Part shown: positions 56,946 through 64,000 of the stretch, one piece after another
Position numbering within the stretch: position 1 is the first letter of the stretch
Layout: every line of letters begins with the position of its first letter
Program-made: the position numbers and the translations under genes
From: Actinomycetes bacterium
Lineage (GTDB): Bacteria > Actinomycetota > Acidimicrobiia > Acidimicrobiales > Bog-793
NCBI GenBank assembly: GCA_021798985.1
Contig: JAJZBI010000008.1
Location: 62,001-126,000 of the forward strand
Direction: 5' to 3'
DNA length: 64,000 bases
The notes under the pieces: generated by a model
What the model saw: the letters and a program-made list of their open reading frames with translations, nothing else
What the model was told of the DNA's origin: nothing
The model's database searches: none

Positions 56946-57349
56946 TCAACCAGTCGGAGTTTGACGCTGCCCGAGATACCTGCAAGCAGGTACTTACACT
57001 GTCAACGGCGATCGTAACCATCACGGTCACCTTCCTGACATCGGTCATAAAGCAAGCCGCACCGTCAACCAGGTTGTGGATACACCTCTCCTGGCTGGGA
57101 TTCGCGTTGGCCGTGCTCTTCGGCGTCTGGACCTTGCTGGCGCTATCGGGAAGCGTTGCGACGAGGACAGAACGGACGTCGCGGAAATCAGGTGATGCTC
57201 GGGGAAACGCCACTGCTGGCGCGGCGGCGTCTGCTGCTCCCTCGATCTATTCCGCCAACGTCCGAATGCCGGCCCTGCTCCAAATGGTCTGCTTTGTTGC
57301 CGCGTTAGTATGCACGATTGTCTTCGGTTGGTATGCACTTTCCGCGTGA
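56930..57349 (+). CDS. Small membrane protein with three predicted helices
   Basis: 139 residues. Hydrophobic segments are at about 22-42 (VLTLSTAIVTITVTFLTSVI), 50-72 (WIHLSWLGFALAVLFGVWTL) and 115-137 (LLQMVCFVAALVCTIVFGWY). A polar Ser/Ala-rich loop lies between the last two. The layout of a soluble protein followed by a small multi-helix membrane protein is seen in some membrane-effector defence pairs, but no family is recognised and the role is unknown. Confidence 0.5.
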   Translation: MADLLINQSEFDAARDTCKQVLTLSTAIVTITVTFLTSVIKQAAPSTRLWIHLSWLGFALAVLFGVWTLLALSGSVATRTERTSRKSGDARGNATAGAAASAAPSIYSANVRMPALLQMVCFVAALVCTIVFGWYALSA

Positions 57350-57592
57350 CTCGCGGTCCAAGGTTCTTTGGGAGCGGTCGAGCGCAAACGCCTCGGCCTT
57401 CGCGTGAGCTGCAACCACTCGCGAGTGGGTCAGCAGTTACGATCCCGCACCGTGACCGCTGAGCCCGCGCTGGCGAGAAGCGACGGCTGCGATCGGCGAT
57501 CCTGTTGCCGCCGTATCTCGGATTCGCGTGCGGCCGCCATCGCGGAAACGGGGTGCAGAGGGGGGTGCAGAGGGCGTGCACACGTGCGATGG

Positions 57593-57654
57593 TCTGGTCA
57601 TTTGTCGGGCGTGCAACCCGAAGGTCGGGACAGCGACAGGGGCCCCCGCCACCA
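57593..57654 (+). repeat. tRNA-fMet-derived relic, possible attachment-site remnant
   Basis: TCTGGT, GTCGGGC and AACCCGAAGGTCG match the D-arm and anticodon arm of the tRNA at 27560 without gaps (27 of 35 bases), and after an unrelated 15 bases of equal length CCCCCGCCAC matches its 3' end. No T-loop or 5' acceptor is left, so it is not a working tRNA. It is in the same orientation as the tRNA. The rest of 57350-57936 has no gene. Confidence 0.6.
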
Positions 57655-57936
57655 AGTACGCGTGCTTTCGCGCCCTTTTGCGTATGCACAGGCCGCTGAC
57701 CAGCATGTCTGGTCGGCGGCTTCTGTGTTTCTGGGGACAGTTTGTGGGGACCTACTCAACCCCTGCGTATGCAGCCTGTGCAGGGTCGCGCAAGAGCGTG
57801 CGGCCCTGCGCTGCAGATTCGCGGCCGAGGCACGGTTCGGGAAAGGCGTTGCATACGCATGCCCTGGGCACGCGGATGCAGTTGCCCTGCTCAACTCCGC
57901 GCCCGTCGCCCAGCCGCTTGGGCTCGTGGCGCGAAG

Positions 57937-58407
57937 TCAGTCATCATCTTCTGCGTCCCCGGCTACGGCGAGCGGGTTGCTCGTCAGCTCGGCGAACTCC
58001 CACTGGTGTCCCTCCGGGTCGAGGACTGCGTAGCTGCGCACCCCCCATGGTTGGTCCGTTGGTTCCCCGAGTACCGCCGCGCCGTGTTGCGTGGCCCGGC
58101 CGAAGTGGGCGTCGACATCGTCCACTACGACGGAGATGGCGTGGGTCAGCAGCGGCCAGGACCGCCCTGTCGCCTCCTCGAAGCGGGGCGCTCGCTCGCG
58201 CATCCACTCCTTGAAGTCGTCCTCGGAGCCCGAGATCATCACGACCCCGCCGTCCGGTCCTTTCAACCGCGCAGTGAGGTTGTGATCGCCTCGATCGAAT
58301 CGACGCGCTTCGGTGAAGCCGAACACCTGGCACAGCCCACTCGAGCGCGGCGAAGGGATCTTCGTAGGAGAGGTGCGGCACCACCCTCTGCTGTTCGCGT
58401 CGGACCA
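57937..58407 (-). pseudogene. VOC-superfamily (glyoxalase-like) gene with frameshift
   Basis: The N-terminal strand-helix (RVVPHLSYEDPFAALEW) starts at ATG 58407 and the remainder (FGFTEARRFDRGDHNLTARL, then LLTHAISVVVDDVDAHF and YAVLDPEGHQWEFAEL) is in another frame. An extra G near 58333 (TGGGCTG for TGGCTG) explains the shift. Metal-binding His/Glu positions typical of VOC proteins are present (HLSYEDPF, HQWEF). A single-base error in the assembly would restore it. Confidence 0.75.
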
Positions 58408-58507
58408 TGTTCACGACGATACGACTCGCCGACGCCAGGGCGGCACCGAGGCTGGCGTGTGGATACAACGGGCCGCCCGCCGCCTGCTCTGGCGTACTTG
58501 TAATCAA

Positions 58508-58958
58508 GGAGCCGAGATAGCCCTCGGTGCGGATGATCTCGAACACGCTCGTCGACAACAGGCGCGACGGCGGGGCGATCAGGGCGTCGATGCGGGCCGA
58601 CCAGCGCTCGTCGACGACGCGCTCGGTCTCGTTCACCCGTCGCTTGGCCGGCGGGCCGCCAGCAGCGCGCCACTTCGAGATCGTGGCGGGGTGATAGCCG
58701 ACCCGCTCGGCGATCTCGGCGACGCTCCAGCCCTGACGGCGGAGCTCGAGCACTTCTTCCACGTACTCCTTGGGCCAACATGGCGGGGGTCCCTCCAGTC
58801 CCTCGTGCGTGTGGTGCTCACGAGGCTGGAGGGCCCACCTCTGCCGGTGGTGGATCCCTCAGAGGAACGCGACCGGGTCAGGTCAGAGCGCGAATTCTGT
58901 TGATCGCGGAGCGCGAGTCGCGCTGATCATCGAACGCGACTTCTGGTGATCGCCCACA
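58508..58958 (-). mobile_element. IS21-family remnant: left end and IstA fragment
   Basis: The end at 58958 reads TGTGGGCGATCACC on the minus strand, as IS21-type ends do, and three related units of about 22-23 bp (near 58889, 58911 and 58934, each ending in GATCG or GATCA) form its multiple terminal repeats. Inside, an IstA-like N-terminus (VEEVLELRRQGWSVAEIAER, then GYHPATISKWRAAGG) runs from 58762 to about 58508 and stops there. The rest of istA and all of istB are gone. Confidence 0.75.
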
Positions 58959-59215
58959 GAAGGCGACGAGCCCACCCACCATCACCTTCTTCGCCCCCGG
59001 CGGTCGACGACGGCGCCGAACACCGGCTTCAGGACGACCTCGGCGGCGTCGTAGACGCCGAGGATGAGGCCGAGCTCGAGGAGCGAGTCGTGCCGGCCGA
59101 GCGCGTAGGCACCGAGGTTGGCGGCGACGGCGTGCGCCCCGAAGGCGGCGCCGAACCCCGCCCCGTAGACGGGGAGCACCTGGCGGCGCCCGACCGCCGC
59201 CGAGGCGGTGCTCAC
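58959..59215 (-). pseudogene. MFS transporter truncated by the IS21 remnant
   Basis: GTG 59215 overlaps the chrB stop (GTGA). The first two helices of a major-facilitator protein are readable (VLPVYGAGFGAAFGAHAVAA, then LILGVYDAAEVVLKPVFGAV), including the loop DRRG. A run of five G near 58993 shifts the frame; in the next frame GAKKVMVGGLVAF continues up to the IS21 end at 58958, where the gene is cut. Confidence 0.8.
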
Positions 59216-59739
59216 GGGCGCTCGCGGGCCTCGTAGACGCGCTCGGCGAAGTCCTCGAGCAGCTCGCTCACCTCCTTGAGGCGCCGCTCGCCCTGTCCGG
59301 CCGAGGGGGCGCCGAAGAGGTCCTTCGCCCGCAGCTCCCGGTACCAGCGCCGCAGCCGGTCGACGTTCTGCTCCTCCTCGTCCAGCTCGGCCAGGGTGAA
59401 CTTCTGCTTCTCGATCTCTCGGTGCAGCTCGGCCTCGGCCTTGTCGCACTCCGAGCAGAACTCGACCCACTCGGCCTCGCGCTCGGCGGTGTACAGCGCC
59501 TCGACGGCGGCGACGGTCTCTTCCGAGGCGGCGACGTCGAAGCACAGCGCCTGTCCGCCCGAGCGCTTGACGAGCGCGGTCGCCCGCTCAAGACCCTCGT
59601 CGAAGCGGTCGCCGGTCGGGACCGCCCACGTCGCCGACTGCAGGGCGACTGCCCCCACTCGGCGCAGCTCCCGCCACACCGCCACTCGATGGCGGGACTG
59701 GTCACCGGACAGCCGGTAGGTGAGGACGCGCCATCCCAT
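59212..59739 (-). CDS. chrB: Chromate-resistance ChrB-like protein (N-terminal domain)
   Basis: 175 residues matching the N-terminal ChrB domain: WRVLTYRLSGDQSRHRVAVW, then RRVGAVALQSATWAVPTGDR, then LRRWYRELRAKDLFGAPSAG. ChrB acts as a chromate-sensing regulator or accessory protein. The C-terminal half present in long ChrB proteins is absent, which is common in actinobacteria. ATG 59739 starts it. The coupled MFS exporter is destroyed, so the pair probably no longer gives transport. Confidence 0.8.
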   Translation of the reverse strand: MGWRVLTYRLSGDQSRHRVAVWRELRRVGAVALQSATWAVPTGDRFDEGLERATALVKRSGGQALCFDVAASEETVAAVEALYTAEREAEWVEFCSECDKAEAELHREIEKQKFTLAELDEEEQNVDRLRRWYRELRAKDLFGAPSAGQGERRLKEVSELLEDFAERVYEARERP

Positions 59740-59835
59740 GTAACGCAGGCTACATCTCCATGAGGCTGGTTGTGCTACGTTCCAGTCACTGTCCGTTCAC
59801 GCTCTGGTCACCAGCCAGTCACCCGAAGAAGCCTT

Positions 59836-60672
59836 GTGGAACCCTTCGCCGCCGCGCAGACGTCAACTCCGCCGAGCCCGCCAGCCGCCCTCACCGGCGT
59901 GCGAGTGCTGCCACCCAAGGGGCTCAACAACTCGCTCTACCTCGACCTCAATCGGTTCTCCCGCCACACCGCATGGGCGCACGGGTTCATGCACGCCTAC
60001 GCGCTGTGGCTCGGACCGGTGCTGCTGGCCGGCGCCTTCGTCGCCGTCTACGGGATCGCGTGGTGGCGGCGGGCGCCACGAGCCGCAGCGCTCCTGCTCC
60101 TGGGAGGCATCGGCACGGTCGTCGCCCTCGGTCTCAACCAGCTCGTCGGCCACGCCGCCAAAGAGCTGCGGCCCTACGTCGCCCATCCGAACGCCCTGGT
60201 CCTGGTGGCAAAGGCCAACGACTACTCGTTCCCCTCCGATCATTCGGTCGTCGCCGGCGGCCTCACCATCTCAATCCTCCTGGTGCTCGCCAGCGGAGCG
60301 TGGCGGCGTCGCCGGCACGCACGACGCGGTCTTCCCCAAGCAGAGGCGACCGGAGCCAGCGTGCCAGGGGTCGTTCGCATCCTCGCAGCCGCCAGCGTCA
60401 TGCTCGGCCTCTTCCTGTGCTTAGCCCGGGTCTACGTCGGCGCCCACTACCCCGGCGATGTCGTCGCCGGCTACCTGCTGGCCGCCGTCGCCGTATTCGT
60501 CGTCTCGCTCCTTCGCCCCTTCGCCTACTGGGCGGTCGACGTCGTCGAGCCGACCGCCCTCGGGACCCTCCTGCGGCGCCCGGGAGCCGAACCCACCCTC
60601 GGCGAACCGGCACCCGAGCCACAGCTTCGGCCGGCCCTGGCCCCCGAGCCGCAACGGCGGAGCGCCCCGTAG
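59836..60672 (+). CDS. PAP2-family membrane phosphatase
   Basis: 278 residues from GTG 59836 (an upstream ATG at 59770 gives a longer, unlikely tail). The three acid-phosphatase motifs are intact: KELRPY, SFPSDHSVVAGG and RVYVGAHYPGDVVAGY. Several membrane helices surround them. Members dephosphorylate undecaprenyl pyrophosphate or phospholipids at the outer face of the membrane. The C-terminal tail is Pro/Glu-rich. It stands alone. Confidence 0.88.
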   Translation: MEPFAAAQTSTPPSPPAALTGVRVLPPKGLNNSLYLDLNRFSRHTAWAHGFMHAYALWLGPVLLAGAFVAVYGIAWWRRAPRAAALLLLGGIGTVVALGLNQLVGHAAKELRPYVAHPNALVLVAKANDYSFPSDHSVVAGGLTISILLVLASGAWRRRRHARRGLPQAEATGASVPGVVRILAAASVMLGLFLCLARVYVGAHYPGDVVAGYLLAAVAVFVVSLLRPFAYWAVDVVEPTALGTLLRRPGAEPTLGEPAPEPQLRPALAPEPQRRSAP

Positions 60673-61010
60673 GGGCTGGCAACAAGCGGCGCCGGCGATC
60701 AACCTAGCGGCCCCCGCGTTGGCCCGCCCGCGCCGCTCGCAGCACCGGGATGAGCCCAGCTCCCTCCGACAGGGGTCGAGCCTCGCTCCGACGCCCGTAC
60801 GCTGCCGAGCCGGTCCTGGCGCAGCCCCGAGCGACTCGACGCCGCAGGTACGCACACGGACACTCATTCGCCGACGGTGGCTCAGATCAGAGCCCCGTAG
60901 TCTGCCGGTGACCCGCCGAGCGACAACCCCTGCGTCCTCGTTGCGAGCCCTCGCTACTCACGGACGTCCCGACTCGGCCGTTCTGCGCTCAAAGACAACC
61001 TCGCGAGCGC
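60673..61010. other. Non-coding stretch before the toxin-antitoxin genes
   Basis: About 340 bases with no gene that I can support, ending at the promoter at 61011. Confidence 0.4.
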
Positions 61011-61038
61011 TTGCCCGCATCATCATACGGACTATAAT
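61011..61038 (+). promoter_or_regulatory. Strong promoter of the toxin-antitoxin operon, nearly leaderless
   Basis: TTGCCC (61011-61016) and a perfect TATAAT (61033-61038) are 16 bases apart. The predicted start falls about two bases before ATG 61047 and no ribosome-binding site precedes that ATG, so a leaderless message is expected. Confidence 0.75.
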
Positions 61039-61046
61039 TCTGGTCG

Positions 61047-61328
61047 ATGACGACGTTGCCGCTGTCCGAGGTCAAAGCCCGGCTGTCCGAGATCGCCGAG
61101 GAGGTGGCGACCACTCACGAGCGGGTCCAGATCACCAAGAACGGGCGCGAGTACGTGGTGCTCGTCGCTGCCGAGGACCTCGAGTCGATCGAGGCCACCC
61201 TCGAGCTGCTCGCCGACCCCGACGCGCAGGAGCGCCTGCGGGCAGCCGAAGCGGACGTCGCCGCGGGCGAGGTCCTCGATGAACGAGCAGTCCGAGACCT
61301 CGTCTCCCGCCACCATCACCAGCAGTAA
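61047..61328 (+). CDS. Phd/YefM-family antitoxin
   Basis: 93 residues with the Phd/YefM DNA-binding N-terminus (LPLSEVKARLSEIAEEVATT, then VQITKNGREYVVLVAAEDLE) and an acidic C-terminal arm (ERLRAAEADVAAGEVLDE) that would cover the toxin. Antitoxin first and toxin second with a 2-base gap is the standard order. Expected to repress its own promoter, which overlaps the start. Confidence 0.9.
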   Translation: MTTLPLSEVKARLSEIAEEVATTHERVQITKNGREYVVLVAAEDLESIEATLELLADPDAQERLRAAEADVAAGEVLDERAVRDLVSRHHHQQ

Positions 61329-61330
61329 CG

Positions 61331-61597
61331 GTGAGCTTCCGGGTCGTCGTGGCCCGTAGTGCGGCGCGGCGCCTGGCCGAGCACCTGCCCGAGTCGGTCG
61401 CCGCGGCGTGCATCGAGTTCGTCTTCGGCCCGCTCGCGGAGGACCCCCGCCGAGTAGGAGCACCGCTGCGGAAGCCGTTCGAAGGGCAATGGCGGGCCCG
61501 TCGGGGCGAGTACCGGGTCCGCTACCGCATCGACGACGAGACCCGGACCGTCTACGTGCTCGACATCGACCACCGTCGGGACGCCTACCGCAGCTGA
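61331..61597 (+). CDS. RelE/ParE-family toxin
   Basis: 88 residues from GTG 61331. RelE-type strands and the basic cleft are clear: RVVVARSAARRLAEHLPESV, then PLRKPFEGQWRARRGEYRVR, then RIDDETRTVYVLDIDHRRDA. RelE proteins cut mRNA at the ribosome. The C-terminal RDAYRS ending is typical. It is paired with the Phd-type antitoxin. Confidence 0.9.
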   Translation: MSFRVVVARSAARRLAEHLPESVAAACIEFVFGPLAEDPRRVGAPLRKPFEGQWRARRGEYRVRYRIDDETRTVYVLDIDHRRDAYRS

Positions 61598-61748
61598 GAG
61601 GCGACTGCGCACACCCCCTCGGCAATCGAGGGCGAGGTGGGGTGTGGCGCGTCACCTGGTGGGTCTCCCGTGGTCGCTCGGCGGGTGGTCTCTCAGGTGA
61701 CGGCGACGAGCCAGTCGAGTGGCCACAACCATGGGTCGAGGCCTTGGG

Positions 61749-62093
61749 TCAGGTCACCGGCGCGGTTCCGCTGTCGGTGACCTCGACGCCACGCTCGCGC
61801 AGGGCCGCTTCGAAAGCTGCGGGATCGTCGGGGGTTATGAACGGCTTGACCGCCTTCCCAGCGTCGACGAGGAAGGCGACCGCCTTGCGCGGGCGGTTCG
61901 GGTCGAAGTTGGCCCAATAGCCGGGGTTGGCGGTTCCCCAGATGCGGCCCCTGCCACGAAGTGCGCCCATGTCGGTCCGGCGGACCGAGCGGATGGCGGC
62001 CAGCGGAACGCGCTTGACGGTGCCCGGGAAGTAGTAGCCCTTGATGATGAGGGCATCGTCGGTCACGCTGATGGAACCGTCCTGGTAGGCCAG
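61749..62093 (-). CDS. Small PH-like domain protein
   Basis: About 114 residues if it begins at CTG 62093, which sits 4 bases after GAAGGAGGG; the first GTG (62066) would cut the first strand (LAYQDGSISVTDDALIIKGY). The pattern of short strands followed by a C-terminal helix (DPAAFEAALRERGVE) is like bacterial PH domains, with a Trp/Tyr-rich loop (IWGTANPGYWANFD). The role is unknown. It is notable for a likely CTG start. Confidence 0.55.
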   Translation of the reverse strand: MAYQDGSISVTDDALIIKGYYFPGTVKRVPLAAIRSVRRTDMGALRGRGRIWGTANPGYWANFDPNRPRKAVAFLVDAGKAVKPFITPDDPAAFEAALRERGVEVTDSGTAPVT

Positions 62094-62618
62094 GGACCCT
62101 CCTTCGCTCCTACAGGCAGCAATGCTATTGGTGCCCGCTCCGCCCCCGCAGGCTCGAGGCCGATGCCCTTTCGGCGCCGCTTCCGGAACTCGACCTTCGG
62201 GCCGTGAACCCGGAGGTCGATGCGTCCACGCTCGCTCATGAGCCGTTTCTGGGAACCCGAGGCTACGGTTCTCCGTGAAAGCGGCTCTGCCCTGGTCGCC
62301 ACGGGACGTACCGGTTGATCAAGGCTGCATGGGGCGGCATAGGCGCTTGCCTGGTGCATAGGTGCGAATTTGCTGGTCGGCCCGAGTGCCCGTCGGACCG
62401 CACAGCCGGCGAACCTAACGCGTGGCGTGTCCGTCGTTCTCGTTGTCGAGCCCGATGTGGATGGCGCTGGCGATGGGTGGCAGTAGCCGGCCGAGGAGGA
62501 GTCCGGCTACTCACCACAGCGCGGACTGCATGCCGTGCGGCGGCGATGCAGGTGGGTTCAGGGGAAGCGCGCTGGCGACCGTGGCCAGCGCCATGCAGGG
62601 CGGTCGGCTGAGCGGGCT
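62094..62618. other. Gene-free stretch
   Basis: 525 bases without a supportable gene on either strand. Confidence 0.4.
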
Positions 62619-62951
62619 TCACGCCTTGTCGGTGGGTCCGCCGGTTTGTGCGAGACGGCGGACTCGGGCGCGTAGCTCGGGGGTGTGGTCCCCGGCCCTG
62701 ATCTGCTCCAAGATGCGGTCGGCTTCTGCTGGGTTGAGGTTGCCTGAGTCCACGGCTGCTCGAAGGCTGGCAGCGGCGTGGCGAGCCCGGATCGAGTTGA
62801 GCACGCCCTCGGCTTGGCCGGTGAGCTGCGCTGCACGTAGCTGGTCGGCCTCGTCGGCGGTGAGACGTCCCGACGCGACGAGCTTGTCGAGCCGGCGAGG
62901 CAGTCTCCGGTTTCCTTCCGGAGAGCGGCGGTGAGCGTGGTCTGTTGACAT
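62619..62951 (-). CDS. Small helical hypothetical protein
   Basis: 110 residues with three helix-loop units (LDKLVASGRLTADEADQLRA, then AVDSGNLNPAEADRILEQIR and HTPELRARVRRLAQTGG). It has a SHOCT-like look: short helices with xGxLxxxEAD. The family is not certain. It is divergent from the TetR gene across 76 bases and is a likely target of that regulator. Confidence 0.6.
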   Translation of the reverse strand: MSTDHAHRRSPEGNRRLPRRLDKLVASGRLTADEADQLRAAQLTGQAEGVLNSIRARHAAASLRAAVDSGNLNPAEADRILEQIRAGDHTPELRARVRRLAQTGGPTDKA

Positions 62952-63027
62952 GCCGCCACGTTATCGAGACACAATGTTCGAATCAATACGTCGTGTAGCT
63001 GCCCATACGATATGTAGGCTGTCGAGG

Positions 63028-63621
63028 GTGCCGAGGTTGTGGACCCAGACGATCGAGACCCATCGCCGAGAGGTCGGGGATGCCATCTTGGACACGACCG
63101 TGGCGCTCGTCGCCGAGCGCGGCATGCGGGGCGTGACCATGTCGGAGATCGCCGAGCAAGCTGGCGTTGGTCGGGCAACGCTCTACAAGTACTTCCCTGA
63201 CGTGGAGTCGATCCTTCTCGCCTGGCACGAACGGCACGTGGCTGGGCATCTCGCTCACCTCGAGCGGCTCAGCGACGGGACCGACGACCCTCGAAAGGCG
63301 CTCGAATCGGTGCTCGGGGCCTACGCGCTGGTCGTCCACGAGCGCGCTCGCGCTCTAGGCGGGACCGACGTCGCCGCCCTGGTCCACCATGGTGAGCAGG
63401 TCGGCCCGATCGAGGCGCAGCTCGATCGCTTCCTCTCGGGCCTGCTCGCCGACGCCGGCCGAGCCGGAGCGCTACGGACCGATGTCGCCGTCCCCGAGCT
63501 CGCCAGCTACTGCCTGCACGCGCTCGGCGCCGCGGCCAATGCCCCCAGTAGGGCAGCAGTCCGGCGTCTCGTCGCACTCACCCTGGCCGGCCTGGACAAA
63601 GAAGCGGAATCGCGCGCCTGA
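63028..63621 (+). CDS. TetR-family transcriptional repressor
   Basis: 197 residues from GTG 63028, which sits after GTCGAGG and gives the normal helix-turn-helix position (AILDTTVALVAERGMRGVTM, then SEIAEQAGVGRATLYKYFPD). The C-terminal ligand domain is helical (ALESVLGAYALVVHERARAL). The gap upstream is AT-rich and should hold the operator. The effector is unknown. Confidence 0.9.
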   Translation: MPRLWTQTIETHRREVGDAILDTTVALVAERGMRGVTMSEIAEQAGVGRATLYKYFPDVESILLAWHERHVAGHLAHLERLSDGTDDPRKALESVLGAYALVVHERARALGGTDVAALVHHGEQVGPIEAQLDRFLSGLLADAGRAGALRTDVAVPELASYCLHALGAAANAPSRAAVRRLVALTLAGLDKEAESRA

Positions 63622-63677
63622 TCGGCAAGGACGACCCGCACGTCATGTGCCGTCCTGGCCCGGCATGCCGCTCGGCG

Positions 63678-64000
63678 TCAGCGACTGCGGTCCGCGGAGC
63701 TGACCGGGCGCTGTTCCCTCGGCGTCGAGCCGTGGCTTTCCTGCAGGAGGTCGCGTAGCCGGCGGTACTCCTCGGCGTCGATGTCGCCGCGCGCCAGGCG
63801 CTCGTCGAGGATGCGCTGAGGATGCGCTTGGGGTCAGCGGTGCCGGGCCGGTCACCTTCCAGCCGCTGGTCTTGGGGCCGGCTTCCTTCGGATCGGCGCG
63901 TGACTGCCGTGACGAAATACCAGACCGCCCAGATGAGGACGCCCCAGAAGGCGACCATGGCGAGCGCGCCGAGCAGCCATCCCCACCAGTGGACTCCTCC
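63678..64000 (-). pseudogene. SHOCT-domain membrane protein with frameshifting 11-bp duplication (partial)
   Basis: The gene enters from beyond the window end (GGVHWWGWLLGALAMVAFWG, one membrane helix), runs through a charged linker, and is shifted at 63807-63828 by a tandem 11-bp repeat GAGGATGCGCT. In the corrected frame it continues as the SHOCT signature ILDERLARGDIDAEEYRRLR and stops at 63678. Confidence 0.85.

Noticed and set aside
57593-57654. A functional tRNA gene
   Set aside because: The 5' acceptor strand and the T-loop are missing and U33 is replaced, so it cannot fold as a tRNA.

Overview
This window is high-GC (mostly about 70% by eye), uses many GTG/TTG starts and ATGA-type 4-base overlaps, and carries two WhiB proteins, an actinobacterial-type cytochrome b with PDWY, a one-gene Sdh membrane anchor, UPF0182, a group II truncated globin and a Zincin_2-family protein. 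Together these point to an actinomycete-grade bacterium. An acidimicrobial lineage is my best guess, but that is inference.

From 1 to 27.6 kb the DNA looks like conserved chromosome: respiration and TCA cycle (qcrB, mdh, sdhCAB), cell wall and shape (PBP2, an MreB-like protein, a DivIVA-like protein), a MoxR/VWA pair, two whiB genes, a formiminotransferase-like protein, a globin, the Lon-like PDZ protease YlbL and UPF0182. Two protease-like proteins here have lost their catalytic motifs, and two proteins have unusual fusions (SCP2-ABM, and DivIVA joined to a MuF-like tail).

At 27.56 kb lies an initiator tRNA followed by a terminator, an excisionase-like gene and a tyrosine recombinase with an intact R-H-R-H-Y signature. 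From here to about 57.65 kb, where a tRNA-derived relic lies in the same orientation, the DNA reads as a roughly 30 kb composite genomic island. It holds an IS1380-family insertion with a 5-bp target duplication; a four-gene restriction-modification operon whose first gene is broken; a rearranged scar; a mercury/metal locus (MerR, a thioredoxin-like gene, a decayed MerA-like reductase, and a rhodanese-CBS gene interrupted by an in-frame TGA); a decayed mobilisation-like gene; and a 1171-residue divergent serine-recombinase-like protein followed by a small helical protein, a NurA-like nuclease and another small gene. After these come a DUF2971 protein, a ParB-like protein, an orphan frameshifted DrmC-like PLD protein, and a compact ubiquitin-like cassette (Ubl, E1-like ThiF protein, cysteine-rich partner) divergent from an XRE/ImmA pair.

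From 57.9 to 64 kb there is more accessory or decaying DNA: a frameshifted VOC gene, an IS21 end with an IstA fragment that truncates an MFS gene of a chrB operon, a PAP2 phosphatase, a Phd/RelE toxin-antitoxin pair with a nearly leaderless promoter, a PH-like protein, a TetR regulator and a SHOCT gene broken by an 11-bp tandem duplication.

The best candidates for little-described biology are the cysteine-poor ubiquitin-like cassette with its XRE/ImmA neighbour (51.98-54.88 kb) and the giant recombinase plus NurA-like cluster (42.7-48.2 kb). All family calls are made by eye from motifs; no database search was run.
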